DNA of 64,000 bases from Lachnospiraceae bacterium (GTDB taxonomy: Bacteria > Bacillota > Clostridia > Lachnospirales > Lachnospiraceae): NCBI GenBank assembly GCA_017962825.1, contig JAGCUO010000003.1, positions 1-64,000 of the forward strand. The letters are read 5' to 3'. Positions within the stretch are counted from its first letter, which is position 1; each line of letters begins with the position of its first letter. The position numbers were made by a program, and so were the translations under genes. The notes under the pieces were generated by a model. That model ran no database searches and was not told the DNA's origin. It saw nothing but the letters and a program-made list of their open reading frames with translations. This document shows positions 18,479 through 28,199 of the stretch, piece after piece.

Positions 18479-20762
18479 TAACAAAAGCTATACAAGAGGA
18501 CAGACAATAGTAGCGGCGGGCAGCGCAATGACGTCCCTGGGACTCGTGGTCTCGGGACGTGTATGCGCTGTTTATCCCGGCGGTGCCATGATGCTCGAAA
18601 GAGGAGATGTGATCGGTATCACCGAGGTTGTAAACGAGGTTCATTTCCTCGGATACAAGGCTGTTTCCGATGCGGTTGTTGTCCCCTACCCCTATACGAA
18701 TCTCGAAAACTTAGAGATGCTCTTTTCGCAACACAATGATTTTGCGAGAGTATCTCTTTGTTCTCTTTTTAAGCAGATAACAGGTCTTGTGGGACAGTGC
18801 CAGATATCCGAGATTCATACGGGGGATCTGTATCAGAAGCTTTTAAAAGACATCGATCTGTACAACGAGATGTGCAGAAAATTCAGGATCAAGGCTCAGG
18901 ATCTAAGTGAAGCTTCAGAACTGGATACCGATATGATGGACGAGACCTCGGATACCTGGCTTGCGGATTATTATGCGGGGCTTATGAAGCTCTACCAGTC
19001 GGAGACGGGAAAGTCAGTAATATCCGATCTTTCTGTTACCATGGGAATGGTAAGGAAGGGAAGTCTCGATTCAAGAAAAGCATATTCGCTTCTTGATAAC
19101 TATTATTCTTTCAGGCAGGAACTGGGAAATCTGTATTTTAAGCCCGACGGAAAAGATCTGTACGGGTATCTTACGCAGCTCTTCTTCAGACTGAAAGAAG
19201 GCAGTCCCCAGATGTTCGAGCTCCGAAAGATCTTAACCCGCATAGAAGAATCCTTCTATGATGAGGCAGGTCTTGATCAGGATATTTACAAAAACCGTAT
19301 CGATGAATTTGCCGAGAAGGCAGATAATATTCCGGAAGATACCGGCGAAGCATTTGACGAGGCAGCGGAAGAAACTTCCGTTCCTACAGAGGAGCTTGAG
19401 AATTCTCTCGATACGATCATTGATTTCCTTGAGGACGATTCCGAGAAGATCACGGATTTTAAGACGCATGTCATAGACCTGAGGAATATCGACGATCCCG
19501 AATCCATAGATGATGATATTTCAACGCTCAGAAGGCAGATAGCTCAGGAATATTATCATGTCTACAAAGCGGCATTTTTCAAATCCCTTGAAAAGACACC
19601 GCCCCTTCCCGTTCTTATGCTCCTGTATTTCGGATATGTGGATGAAAATCTTGCAGGCAGGAAGTATACGTCATATCTTGCTAAACTGGCTTCCGGCATT
19701 GCGGATCATTCTTTTGCAGGGATATATACTTTCTACGACTGGCTGAAGGCTATCTACAACGGTAAAAAAGACCCGAGCCGTGACGAATTCGATACGGATT
19801 ATACGGATACGGTTCACAAATTAAAAATACAGAACAAGATTGATGCGGCGGAGGAAAAGAAGAGGCTTGCGGACGGCGTAGCGAAGGCAGCTTTTGAGCT
19901 GGATAATTTCTTCAGGAATGCCAATAAGGTCACTTACGGAAGGATCACCACATTCTGCCCCGTATTTTTAGAGAAGACATGTGTCAAGGATCCCGAGAAC
20001 TGTCTTGTGGATCTGGATAAGATATCGGAGGCCGTCAACCACGTAAGAAGCATTGATTTTTCGGCATATTACCGTGAGACTCTCGATAAGGAAAATCATG
20101 AGATAATGGGCAGGGAAGCCATACATGTGGAATATCTTCCCGATTTCATACTTATGCCCAATATGGGAACAAGAGCCGTTATGTGGCAGGAGATCGAAGG
20201 CAAGGTCAGAAATTCACCTGCAAGAATGGCAATATCCATTTTCCATGTTGAGGATCTCTTAAATACCGTCATCAGACTTACCGGTGACTTCAGGTGGGAA
20301 CTTTGTAAGAGGATCCAGGGTGCAAGATGGAATGATGTAAGCGATCATTCGCTCACCAGCGATTACTTCGATTATGTTCAGTTCTATCGCAAGAACAGAG
20401 ATCTTTCACCCGAGATCAAGGAGAAGATCAAATCATCGCTTCAGAGAGCCAAGAACAGTTTCAAGGAAATGTTCATAAGGGATTACACTCTCTGGGTAAT
20501 GTATGAAGGTAACGGTTCTCCCAGACTGAACAAAGTTGCAAGGCAGATTCTTTATACCTATTGTCCTTTTGATTCTGTACTTGCGGCAAAAAATAAAACA
20601 AATCCCATTTACACCGAGATCATAGAAAGAAGCGATGTGAAGAAGGCTCAAAGGCTTCACCGTCTCGAGACCTTGGAAAAGAAGATCGTTTCTTCAGGTC
20701 AGACGGTGCCTGCCACCCTTAAGGCCGAGATCTTATACGTAAAGGGAAAAGTAAGCATATAG
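18471..20762 (+). CDS. Protein with N-terminal cyclic-nucleotide-binding-like domain, otherwise unknown
   Basis: A 763-residue soluble protein without signal peptide or membrane helices. Residues about 5-105 look like the CRP/cNMP-binding beta-roll (RGQTIVAAGSAMTSLGLVVS, a Gly near each turn, MLERGDVIG in the middle), but no DNA-binding HTH follows. Residues 290-340 are very acidic. The remaining 400 residues are mostly helical and unlike any family I can name. It overlaps the thrS stop by 8 bases, and a small gene starts 11 bases after it. The context (MoxR, DUF58, transglutaminase) suggests a role in an envelope or signalling assembly. That is only inference. Confidence 0.8.
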   Translation: MADNKSYTRGQTIVAAGSAMTSLGLVVSGRVCAVYPGGAMMLERGDVIGITEVVNEVHFLGYKAVSDAVVVPYPYTNLENLEMLFSQHNDFARVSLCSLFKQITGLVGQCQISEIHTGDLYQKLLKDIDLYNEMCRKFRIKAQDLSEASELDTDMMDETSDTWLADYYAGLMKLYQSETGKSVISDLSVTMGMVRKGSLDSRKAYSLLDNYYSFRQELGNLYFKPDGKDLYGYLTQLFFRLKEGSPQMFELRKILTRIEESFYDEAGLDQDIYKNRIDEFAEKADNIPEDTGEAFDEAAEETSVPTEELENSLDTIIDFLEDDSEKITDFKTHVIDLRNIDDPESIDDDISTLRRQIAQEYYHVYKAAFFKSLEKTPPLPVLMLLYFGYVDENLAGRKYTSYLAKLASGIADHSFAGIYTFYDWLKAIYNGKKDPSRDEFDTDYTDTVHKLKIQNKIDAAEEKKRLADGVAKAAFELDNFFRNANKVTYGRITTFCPVFLEKTCVKDPENCLVDLDKISEAVNHVRSIDFSAYYRETLDKENHEIMGREAIHVEYLPDFILMPNMGTRAVMWQEIEGKVRNSPARMAISIFHVEDLLNTVIRLTGDFRWELCKRIQGARWNDVSDHSLTSDYFDYVQFYRKNRDLSPEIKEKIKSSLQRAKNSFKEMFIRDYTLWVMYEGNGSPRLNKVARQILYTYCPFDSVLAAKNKTNPIYTEIIERSDVKKAQRLHRLETLEKKIVSSGQTVPATLKAEILYVKGKVSI

Positions 20763-20773
20763 CGGAGATTAAT

Positions 20774-21013
20774 ATGGCCATGAATCCGATAGCAATGATG
20801 CAGGCTGCCGGGAGAATAAAAATCTTCAAAGAGCAGCATCCGAAAGCACTGGCGTTTATAAAATCCATATCCGAAGGTGATCTGAGGGAAGGTACGGTCA
20901 TAGAAGTTAAAGTGACTACACCCGAAGGCAAGGAATCTGTATCAAATATCAAACTCACCAAGGATGACATCGAAACATTCAACCTTTTCAAAAACGGACA
21001 GATAGGAAACTGA
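20774..21013 (+). CDS. Small conserved-looking cytosolic protein (79 aa), unknown
   Basis: Short basic protein with an N-terminal helix (NPIAMMQAAGRIKIFKEQHP) and a C-terminal beta-alpha part (GTVIEVKVTTPEGKESVSNI). It has no signal peptide. It starts 11 bases after the cNMP-like gene with gcggag as ribosome binding site and ends 3 bases before the MoxR gene, so it is firmly inside the operon. I do not recognise the family. Confidence 0.72.
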   Translation: MAMNPIAMMQAAGRIKIFKEQHPKALAFIKSISEGDLREGTVIEVKVTTPEGKESVSNIKLTKDDIETFNLFKNGQIGN

Positions 21014-21016
21014 TCA

Positions 21017-21940
21017 ATGAGAACAGATGATGCAATTAACGAGATCGAAAAAGTTGTTCGCGGAAAAAGAGGCGTAATTACCATGGCTCTTGCAACACTT
21101 CTTGCAGGAGGCCATGTTCTTTTGGAGGATATTCCCGGAGTGGGTAAGACCACTCTTGCCGTTGCTTTATCCAAGGCACTGGGCCTTGAATTTGCGAGAG
21201 TACAGTTTACTCCGGACGTTGTACCCGGTGATCTGCTCGGTTTTACCTATTACGATCAGAAGACCGGAGAATTTATTTTCCGTGAGGGAAGTATCCATAC
21301 CAATCTGTTCCTTGCGGATGAGATAAACAGAACTTCCCCCAAGACCCAGTCAGCGCTTCTTGAGGTAATGGAGGAGAGACAGGCAACCGTTGAGGGTCAG
21401 ACAAGAGATCTTCCCGATCCCTTTTTTGTAATAGCAACAGAGAACCCTTTCGGTTCAAGCGGAACCCAGAAGCTTCCCGAATCACAGCTCGACAGATTCA
21501 TGACATGTATGAAAGTCGGATACCCCGATCACGGAAGTGAAGTCGAAGTTCTGATGAACGATTCACATTCAAAACTTGATTCGGTTAATCCTATTTTTTC
21601 CGCAGGGGAAATAGTTGAGATCCGGAAGCAGATCGAGAATATTCATGTCGATCAGTCTCTTTATGATTATGTTGTTGCGCTTTCCGAAGCAACAAGAACA
21701 GATGAGAGACTTTCATTGGGACTTTCACCCAGAGGAAGTATAGCTCTTTATAAAGTCGCAAGAGCACTGGCTTACATGATAGGAAGAGATTATCTCACTC
21801 CCCAGGACATCCATACCGCATGGATGTATGTTGCTGCGCACAGAGTCAGAGTATCTCCCAGAGGAAGAGCAATGGGACTTACCGCAGAAGATATTCTTAC
21901 GGAAATCATTAGATCGGTTCCCATCCCAAAGATCGGTTAA
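21017..21940 (+). CDS. MoxR-family AAA+ ATPase
   Basis: A 307-residue AAA+ chaperone-like ATPase of the MoxR group, which typically helps mature or activate partner proteins encoded beside it. Walker A is EDIPGVGKTT (37-46), Walker B is LFLADEINR (Asp101, Glu102), and sensor 1 is IATENP. A helical lid with SPRGS follows. The downstream order MoxR-DUF58-transglutaminase is a recurrent bacterial arrangement (established for this family). It starts 3 bases after the small protein gene and ends 2 bases before the DUF58 gene. Confidence 0.95.
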   Translation: MRTDDAINEIEKVVRGKRGVITMALATLLAGGHVLLEDIPGVGKTTLAVALSKALGLEFARVQFTPDVVPGDLLGFTYYDQKTGEFIFREGSIHTNLFLADEINRTSPKTQSALLEVMEERQATVEGQTRDLPDPFFVIATENPFGSSGTQKLPESQLDRFMTCMKVGYPDHGSEVEVLMNDSHSKLDSVNPIFSAGEIVEIRKQIENIHVDQSLYDYVVALSEATRTDERLSLGLSPRGSIALYKVARALAYMIGRDYLTPQDIHTAWMYVAAHRVRVSPRGRAMGLTAEDILTEIIRSVPIPKIG

Positions 21941-21942
21941 AT

Positions 21943-22947
21943 ATGGAACATATCAAAAATGCTCTGTATATTATTTCATATCTGATGATGGTGGCGGTTG
22001 TTCTGCTTGTGACGGTATTCTACAGACAACCGCTTGCTTCTGTGCTTTTGGTATTTCTGATCATTCTTCCTTTTATATCGCTTGCATCCGGAGCGTACGG
22101 ATACAAGCATATCTCCATCACGGCAACTGCACCCACGGAATCCATAACTGCAGGCGATGAATTCAGGATCAGATTTCATATCAGGAACACTTCACCTGTT
22201 CCGCTTCTTCGCTGTACTCTTCCGTATTCTTTTTACAATCTTTACAGACAGGATGATGAAAAGTTTTCCATAACACTGGCGGGAGAAAGCTTTGCATCCG
22301 AGATGATCTCCATGAGTTTTAAAACATCCATGCCCGGAATGTTTACTTTTGATGCGGAAAAAATTCTGATAAGCGACCCTTTGCATTTCCATACTTTTAC
22401 CGGCAAGGTAAATATTCATATAACCATTCCGGTCATGCCAAAGGTTGTGCCTCTTCCCGATAAAGATCTTCCTAAGTTCGAGGGTGAACCCTTTGACGAT
22501 ATCATTTCCGAACAGGGTGAACTTACCAGGGATATACGACAGCTCAGGGAATACAGGGCAGGAGACAGGCTCCGCGATATTCATTGGAAAGCATCTGCAT
22601 CCGCAGGTGAACTGATGGTAAAAGAATACGAAAGAAGCGTGGATCTTATGTACCTTCTTCTTCCCGAGATCATTAAAGACCGTGAAGAGGGTGCTCTTGT
22701 ATATTATTATTCTCTCGGTAAGAAAATGCTCTCATCGAATATGGGATTCAGAGTTGCAATCTACGATCCCGATACAAAGGTATTCTCGTATATGAACGTA
22801 AGCGACAGCAGAAGCCTTGATGAAAGCTTGTATGAGATAATGAGAAAGAAGGCGTCCAAAGAGGATGTCTTTGCGATGTATATGAACCAGAACCCAGCCA
22901 GCTACGGCGTGATAAGGATATGTCAGGACAGAATAATCCTAGATTAA
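21943..22947 (+). CDS. DUF58 domain-containing membrane protein
   Basis: A 334-residue protein with two N-terminal membrane helices (about 8-26 and 30-46), a beta-rich segment, and the DUF58 signature REYRAGDRLRDIHWKASA followed by LMVKEYE at about 203-230. DUF58 proteins usually have a degenerate von Willebrand A-like fold and are encoded with MoxR ATPases. The function is not established. The stop overlaps the next gene by 28 bases, so translation is probably coupled. Confidence 0.92.
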   Translation: MEHIKNALYIISYLMMVAVVLLVTVFYRQPLASVLLVFLIILPFISLASGAYGYKHISITATAPTESITAGDEFRIRFHIRNTSPVPLLRCTLPYSFYNLYRQDDEKFSITLAGESFASEMISMSFKTSMPGMFTFDAEKILISDPLHFHTFTGKVNIHITIPVMPKVVPLPDKDLPKFEGEPFDDIISEQGELTRDIRQLREYRAGDRLRDIHWKASASAGELMVKEYERSVDLMYLLLPEIIKDREEGALVYYYSLGKKMLSSNMGFRVAIYDPDTKVFSYMNVSDSRSLDESLYEIMRKKASKEDVFAMYMNQNPASYGVIRICQDRIILD

Positions 22948-25334
22948 AAATTAAAAAAAGATTATTGTCTCTCAGAACAGATCCTCATCCGGGTATTATG
23001 GGCAGGATCGAACTGAAAAAGAGAGATAGTGAACTTGAGCGGAGAGGTGTATGTAAAGAGGATATTACACTGGAGAAAATGCCGCCCAAGATCATTTCCG
23101 TGCTCTTAAGGGGGTTTATGATATTTCTGGCCGCATACGGAACCGTATGGGGACTTGTTTCCGCATTCGGTCTTACCTACGGACAGGGCAAGGTGTTTGC
23201 CGGAATCCTCCTTCTGTCCATGTTTTCGGCGGTAATATATTATAACCGTTTTACTTTCTACGCAGGTTATGTGGTAACGTTCATATCGTTCTTTGTCTTT
23301 TCCGTTATGATGTATTCGTATATCAACTCCGGATTCCAGGCATTCATAAACGAAATGAACTCGGCGTATGTAGATTATTTCTCACTTCCCGCGTTAAGGG
23401 TTTCGGAAGAGATCATAGCGGACAGAAATCTTTCCGTTCCAATCATGTGTATCTTCCTGGGATGGGTTTATTGCATCATGCTCAATGTAACCATCTCGAG
23501 CTACATGAATCCTGTCCTGACCTTCGTAATTACATTCCTTCCTCTTCAGACTGCATTTTATATTGACAGATATCCGTCCTTCCTGTGCATGACCATGCTC
23601 ATCATGTGCTATGCTTCGGTACTCGTATTGTCCAGGGCGGGTTATTATGCGCTTCCATACAGATACAAAAAGTATGAATCTTTCTCGAGACGAAGAACGA
23701 GGAAGGGCTCCGAGGATTCCTATATATTGTCGGCAAAAGGAATGCTGTCTGTTTTCGGGGTATCCCTGATTCTGTCTCTGATATTTTTTGTGGTATCCGG
23801 AGCGGCTTTCGGAGATGAATATTCCACAAAGTATGTATCCAATAAATTGAAAAATAAAACGGATGATTATGTTGAAGCTCTTGTTATGAACGGCATAACA
23901 TCACTCTTTAACCGCTATACCGCAACCGGAGGCCTTGCAAGGGGGAGGCTTGGTGGAATAGGCTCCGTTGCTCCGGATTATGAGACCGATCTGATAGTCA
24001 CATATGTTCCCGAGTCTACTGATACCATTTATCTGAGGGCATTTGTCGGAAACATTTATCAGAGGGACAGATTCATAGAAGATACAAATGTCGACTATCC
24101 CGCAACCGAAGAACCCTTCCATTATGAGGAAGGCGATGAATTCAGGACCATGACGGTTGAAAATGTCGATGCGGATCCGGACTATTTCTATGCTCCTTAT
24201 CACTCTGCATCCATAACCGGAGATCCGGCGGATACCGCAACCATAAAATATATCCCCGATCCTGTATTGGCATCATATCCTACGGATGATGCAGCACTCA
24301 GTGAATATACGAAATTCGTATTTGCGAATTATCTTTACGTTCCTGAGGATCTTGTCCCCGTGCTTGATGAAGTGGTTAAGAAAGCCGGAATGGTAGTAAG
24401 CGAAAGAGGAAGTGAGGGAATGCTTCTTTCGTGTTACAATCTTCAGAGTTATTTTGCAGAGAATTACAAATACTCCCTTCAGCCGGGAAGGACACCTCTC
24501 GGTGCAGATGTTGTTGAATACTTTCTGACGGATCAGGACAGGGGTTATTGCATGCATTATGCGTCTGCATCAACGCTGCTTTTGAGATACGTGGGAATCC
24601 CCGCCAGATACTGTGAAGGATATGCTCTTCAGGCATCGGATCTTGCACAGGGTGTTATCGTATCCGAAGAGGATGATGTGACCACAGTAAAAGTAGAAAT
24701 TACCGATGCAGCAGCACATGCATGGGTTGAAATCTTTATACCTAATTACGGTTGGATCCCTTATGAGATGACACCGCCTTCATTCGGTGATGATGAAGCT
24801 GTGAACGCGGGCGGAGGACTGATGGGAATCCTTTCCGGTCTGTTTACGGCAGCACAGAGAGATGATGCTCAGGGCTCAGGCGGTGAAGGCGGAGCGGCCG
24901 ATCAGGCATTCGGAACCTTCGAAAAGATTGCAAAGAGTCTTGAATTCCTGGTAAAACCCGTCGGCTATTCACTTGCCGTTGTCATCTTAATACTTATCGC
25001 AATACCGCTCATCAGACGTATCATAGTCATATTCAGGGTATTGTCATACAGGAGAAAAGGAAAGTACAGTGAAGCTGTACTTGTGAAATACAGATCATAT
25101 ACCTCAAATCTTATTAAGAAGAAACTCATCTCTTCTTCCAATGCCGACAGTGTCAGTGTAGGCGAGGAACTTAGCGGAAACTATGAATCCGAAGAGATTA
25201 AGAGTAAAATAAAAGAGGTAGCGTTGATCGTCAGGGAAGCTGCTTTTTCGGCTCATGAGATCACGGCCGGGGAATATGATAAAGCGGTCTCCATGATGAA
25301 GGATATAAAGAGGGCTAAACGTAAGCCTTCCTGA
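22920..25334 (+). CDS. Membrane-bound transglutaminase-like protein
   Basis: An 804-residue protein with about seven membrane helices in residues 60-310, an extracytoplasmic part with a transglutaminase core, one more helix near 685-705 and a cytoplasmic tail. The core triad is visible: Cys544 in DRGYCMHYAS, His600 in AHAWVEIF, and Glu616 in WIPYEMTPP, where Asp is the classical third residue. It resembles the TgpA-type proteins found with MoxR and DUF58. The target could be peptidoglycan-associated or surface proteins, as protease or transglutaminase; this is not resolved. The first ATG overlaps the DUF58 gene by 28 bases; ATG 22998 is an alternative start. It ends the operon that begins with thrS. 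Confidence 0.88.
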   Translation: MSGQNNPRLKIKKRLLSLRTDPHPGIMGRIELKKRDSELERRGVCKEDITLEKMPPKIISVLLRGFMIFLAAYGTVWGLVSAFGLTYGQGKVFAGILLLSMFSAVIYYNRFTFYAGYVVTFISFFVFSVMMYSYINSGFQAFINEMNSAYVDYFSLPALRVSEEIIADRNLSVPIMCIFLGWVYCIMLNVTISSYMNPVLTFVITFLPLQTAFYIDRYPSFLCMTMLIMCYASVLVLSRAGYYALPYRYKKYESFSRRRTRKGSEDSYILSAKGMLSVFGVSLILSLIFFVVSGAAFGDEYSTKYVSNKLKNKTDDYVEALVMNGITSLFNRYTATGGLARGRLGGIGSVAPDYETDLIVTYVPESTDTIYLRAFVGNIYQRDRFIEDTNVDYPATEEPFHYEEGDEFRTMTVENVDADPDYFYAPYHSASITGDPADTATIKYIPDPVLASYPTDDAALSEYTKFVFANYLYVPEDLVPVLDEVVKKAGMVVSERGSEGMLLSCYNLQSYFAENYKYSLQPGRTPLGADVVEYFLTDQDRGYCMHYASASTLLLRYVGIPARYCEGYALQASDLAQGVIVSEEDDVTTVKVEITDAAAHAWVEIFIPNYGWIPYEMTPPSFGDDEAVNAGGGLMGILSGLFTAAQRDDAQGSGGEGGAADQAFGTFEKIAKSLEFLVKPVGYSLAVVILILIAIPLIRRIIVIFRVLSYRRKGKYSEAVLVKYRSYTSNLIKKKLISSSNADSVSVGEELSGNYESEEIKSKIKEVALIVREAAFSAHEITAGEYDKAVSMMKDIKRAKRKPS

Positions 25335-25369
25335 GTATTGGGATTATTTTATTTATGTTCTTGAAAATG

Positions 25370-25405
25370 TCTTGGAAACTGATAAAATATAATTAGTTTC
25401 CAAGA
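25370..25405 (+). promoter_or_regulatory. Palindrome enclosing the -10 box of the glycerol cluster
   Basis: A 14-base arm (TCTTGGAAACTGAT) and its near-perfect complement (ATTAGTTTCCAAGA) flank 8 bases. The perfect TATAAT at 25388-25393 lies between and partly inside the arms. Such placement is what a repressor operator would show. No good -35 is spaced normally (TTGAAA at 25361-25366 is 21 bases away), which hints at an activator-dependent or atypical promoter. The downstream gene starts at 25447 with a cggaggt site. Confidence 0.6.
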
Positions 25406-25446
25406 TATTTCTATATTGTTTTCTTTTATCCGGATCGGAGGTACAC

Positions 25447-26895
25447 ATGAAGGACGTCACGATTATCGGAGCCGGTGTAACGGGCAGTGCAATAGCCAGG
25501 GAATTATCGAGGCTTGACCTTGATATTCTCGTGCTGGAAAAAGAATCCGATGTTTGCGAGGGGACATCCAAGGCAAACAGCGGTATAGTTCATTCCGGTT
25601 ATGATGCCAAGCCCGGAACTCTCAAGGCAAAATTCAATGTTGAGGGAAATAAGTTAATACATGAGCTTTCTAAGACTCTTGATTTTCCTTTTAAGGAAAA
25701 CGGGTCTTTGGTTCTTGCGCTTGAAGAAGAAGGAAGGGCAGGCATTGAAGCTTTATTGGAAAGAGGTAAGGCTAACGGTGTGCCCGGTCTTCGTATTCTT
25801 GAAAAAGAAGAGCTTCTTAAAATGGAGCCCGGTGTATCAAAGAATGCCGTATGCGCTCTGTATGCACCTTCGGGCGGAATCGTATGTCCTTTCAACATGA
25901 CCATAGCATTTGCGGAAAACGCAGTTGACAATGGTGTCATATTTGAATTCGATACCGCTGTTAAAAATATTATCGGGAAAACCTCGGAAGACGGTGAGGT
26001 GTATTACAGCATTGAGACGACAACGGGAATCGTGGAAAGCAAAGTTGTGATCAATGCAGCCGGCGTATACAGTGACGTATTCCACAATATGGTTTCGGAA
26101 GACAAGATACACATCACTCCCAGAAAGGGTGAATACCTGCTGATGGATAAGGCTGCCGGTGATCTGGTTAAATCCACTCTTTTCCAGCTTCCTTCAAAAC
26201 TGGGTAAAGGGGTACTCGTTACTCCTACCGTACACGGTAATCTGATGGTGGGTCCCACGGCAGAATCCATAGAAGATCCGGAAGATACGTCCACCTCTGC
26301 GGAGGGACTTGGGCTTTTGTTTGAAAGAGGCGCCTTGTCCGTTGAATCTCTTCCAAGACTTACCATTACTTCTTTTGCCGGACTCAGGGCTCATGAAGAC
26401 GGCGGAGATTTCATCATAGGTGAAGTAAAGGATTCACCGGGATTTATCGATGCGGCAGGAATTGAATCTCCCGGACTTACCGCAGCACCTGCGATAGGAG
26501 TTTGCGTTGCAGGTTTGGTAAAGAATATTCTGAAAGCCTCGGACAAGAAGGATTTCATAAGTACCAGAAAAGGAATTCCTTCCATGGCTCTTGCCACTCC
26601 CGAAGAAAGAGCAGCGCTTATAGCTTCAGATCCTTCATATGCGCATGTCATTTGCAGATGCGAACTTGTTACCGAGGGTGAGATCAAAAATGCCATAAAC
26701 AGAACACTCGGAGCAAGAACGGTTGACGGTATCAAGAGAAGGACACGCGCGGGAATGGGCAGATGTCAGACGGGCTTTTGTCTTGCAAGGACTATACCTC
26801 TTCTGGCGGAAGCACTCGGAGTTGATGAAGAAGAGATAACCAAGAGCGGAAAAGGTTCTTATTACATCGAGGGTAAGATCAAGGACAGTCTGTAA
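25447..26895 (+). CDS. FAD-dependent glycerol-3-phosphate dehydrogenase, GlpA-like
   Basis: A 482-residue flavoprotein predicted to oxidise glycerol 3-phosphate to dihydroxyacetone phosphate. The N-terminal dinucleotide motif is TIIGAGVTGSAIARELS (about 5-20), followed by the DAO-type fold (SGIVHSGYDAKPGTLKA). The C-terminal BFD-like [2Fe-2S] domain has CxC (near 402-404, CRCELVTEGEI) and CxxxxC (GRCQTGFC, near 440). This is the architecture of the anaerobic GlpA subunit. L-2-hydroxyglutarate oxidase relatives are the alternative; the glycerol kinase downstream favours GlpA. First gene of a four-gene cluster; the next starts 9 bases after it. Confidence 0.88.
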   Translation: MKDVTIIGAGVTGSAIARELSRLDLDILVLEKESDVCEGTSKANSGIVHSGYDAKPGTLKAKFNVEGNKLIHELSKTLDFPFKENGSLVLALEEEGRAGIEALLERGKANGVPGLRILEKEELLKMEPGVSKNAVCALYAPSGGIVCPFNMTIAFAENAVDNGVIFEFDTAVKNIIGKTSEDGEVYYSIETTTGIVESKVVINAAGVYSDVFHNMVSEDKIHITPRKGEYLLMDKAAGDLVKSTLFQLPSKLGKGVLVTPTVHGNLMVGPTAESIEDPEDTSTSAEGLGLLFERGALSVESLPRLTITSFAGLRAHEDGGDFIIGEVKDSPGFIDAAGIESPGLTAAPAIGVCVAGLVKNILKASDKKDFISTRKGIPSMALATPEERAALIASDPSYAHVICRCELVTEGEIKNAINRTLGARTVDGIKRRTRAGMGRCQTGFCLARTIPLLAEALGVDEEEITKSGKGSYYIEGKIKDSL

Positions 26896-26904
26896 GGAGC
26901 GGAT

Positions 26905-28197
26905 ATGGCTGATAAGAAAGCAGATCTCATAATAATAGGTGGCGGACCTGCAGGCCTTGCGGCTGCAGCTTCCGCGAGAAAAGAAGGACTGCAGGATATA
27001 CTCATACTTGAAAGGGATACAAGACTCGGCGGTATTCTGAATCAGTGCATTCACAACGGTTTCGGCCTTCATACATTCAAAGAGGAACTGACCGGGCCTG
27101 AGTATGCCGCGCGTTTTATCAAGCAGATCGAGGATGAAAAGATCCCTTATATGCTCGATACTATGGTGGTGGATATATCCTCATCCGAAGACGGTATCAA
27201 AACGGTTACCGCAATGAATCCTGATGAAGGACTGTTTACGATAGATGCCCGTGCTGTCATCCTTGCCATGGGATGCAGGGAAAGACCCAGGGGAGCGCTT
27301 AATATTCCGGGATTCAGACCTTCGGGAATATATTCCGCAGGTACCGCACAGTACTATGTAAATATCGAAGGACGCATGCCCGGTAAGAGAGTTGTTATTC
27401 TCGGATCGGGTGATATCGGTCTGATCATGGCAAGACGTATGACCTATGAGGGAGCCAAGGTTTTATGTGTTGCGGAACTTCAGCCTTATTCGGGCGGACT
27501 TAAGAGAAATATCGTTCAGTGTCTGGATGATTTTGATATACCTCTCCTTCTCAGTCACACCGTTGTGGATATAAAGGGAAAAAAGAGAGTTGAGGGCGTT
27601 ACCATCGCAGAGGTGGACGAAAACAGAAAGCCCATTCCGGGAACCGAAGTTTACTACGAATGCGATACGCTTCTTCTTTCCTGCGGGCTTATTCCCGAAA
27701 ATGAACTGTCTGGTAAACTTGGTGTAAGGATGAACCCTGTGACGAACGGTGCATTTGTAAACGAAAGTCTTGAGACATCCGTACCGGGAGTATTTGCCTG
27801 CGGAAATGTTCTCCATGTTCACGATCTTGTTGATTACGTTTCGGGAGAGGCTTCACTTGCGGGAAAGAATGCGGCCGACTACATACGCGGTGAGCAGTTA
27901 TCAGACGGAGAAGTAATAAATATAAAAACCGAAAACGGCGTAAGATACAGTGTTCCTTCCGTTGTAAGAAGCGGACATATGCCGGATACACTTACCGTGC
28001 GATTCAGAGTCGGTAATGAATACCGTGACACCAATCTGGCCGTATATCTGGATGATGAAAAGCTTATGAAACTTCCCAAGAGGGTAATGGCACCCGGCGA
28101 GATGGAACAGATCATACTTGTGAAGAGTAAAGTCATGGATATACTGAGCAGATCTGACAGATCCGAGCATGAAGTTGTGATAAGAGTGGAGGACTGA
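26905..28197 (+). CDS. NAD(P)/FAD-dependent oxidoreductase partner
   Basis: A 430-residue pyridine-nucleotide-disulfide-type oxidoreductase without an obvious redox-active CxxC disulfide. The FAD motif IIGGGPAGLAAAASARKEG is at the N-terminus, a second nucleotide-binding motif (VVILGSGDIGLIMARR) near 155-170, and the C-terminal FAD motif GVFACGNVLHVHDLVDYVSG near 295-315. In this gene order it likely passes electrons from the GlpA-like flavoprotein to a pyridine nucleotide or other carrier (inference). It is separated by 9 bases from the gene before and 2 from the DUF1667 gene after. Confidence 0.88.
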   Translation: MADKKADLIIIGGGPAGLAAAASARKEGLQDILILERDTRLGGILNQCIHNGFGLHTFKEELTGPEYAARFIKQIEDEKIPYMLDTMVVDISSSEDGIKTVTAMNPDEGLFTIDARAVILAMGCRERPRGALNIPGFRPSGIYSAGTAQYYVNIEGRMPGKRVVILGSGDIGLIMARRMTYEGAKVLCVAELQPYSGGLKRNIVQCLDDFDIPLLLSHTVVDIKGKKRVEGVTIAEVDENRKPIPGTEVYYECDTLLLSCGLIPENELSGKLGVRMNPVTNGAFVNESLETSVPGVFACGNVLHVHDLVDYVSGEASLAGKNAADYIRGEQLSDGEVINIKTENGVRYSVPSVVRSGHMPDTLTVRFRVGNEYRDTNLAVYLDDEKLMKLPKRVMAPGEMEQIILVKSKVMDILSRSDRSEHEVVIRVED

Positions 28198-28199
28198 TC

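Noticed and set aside
20774..21013. Antitoxin or toxin assignment for the 79-residue protein
   Set aside because: It has no HTH or toxin motif and its place in the MoxR operon does not match a two-gene module.
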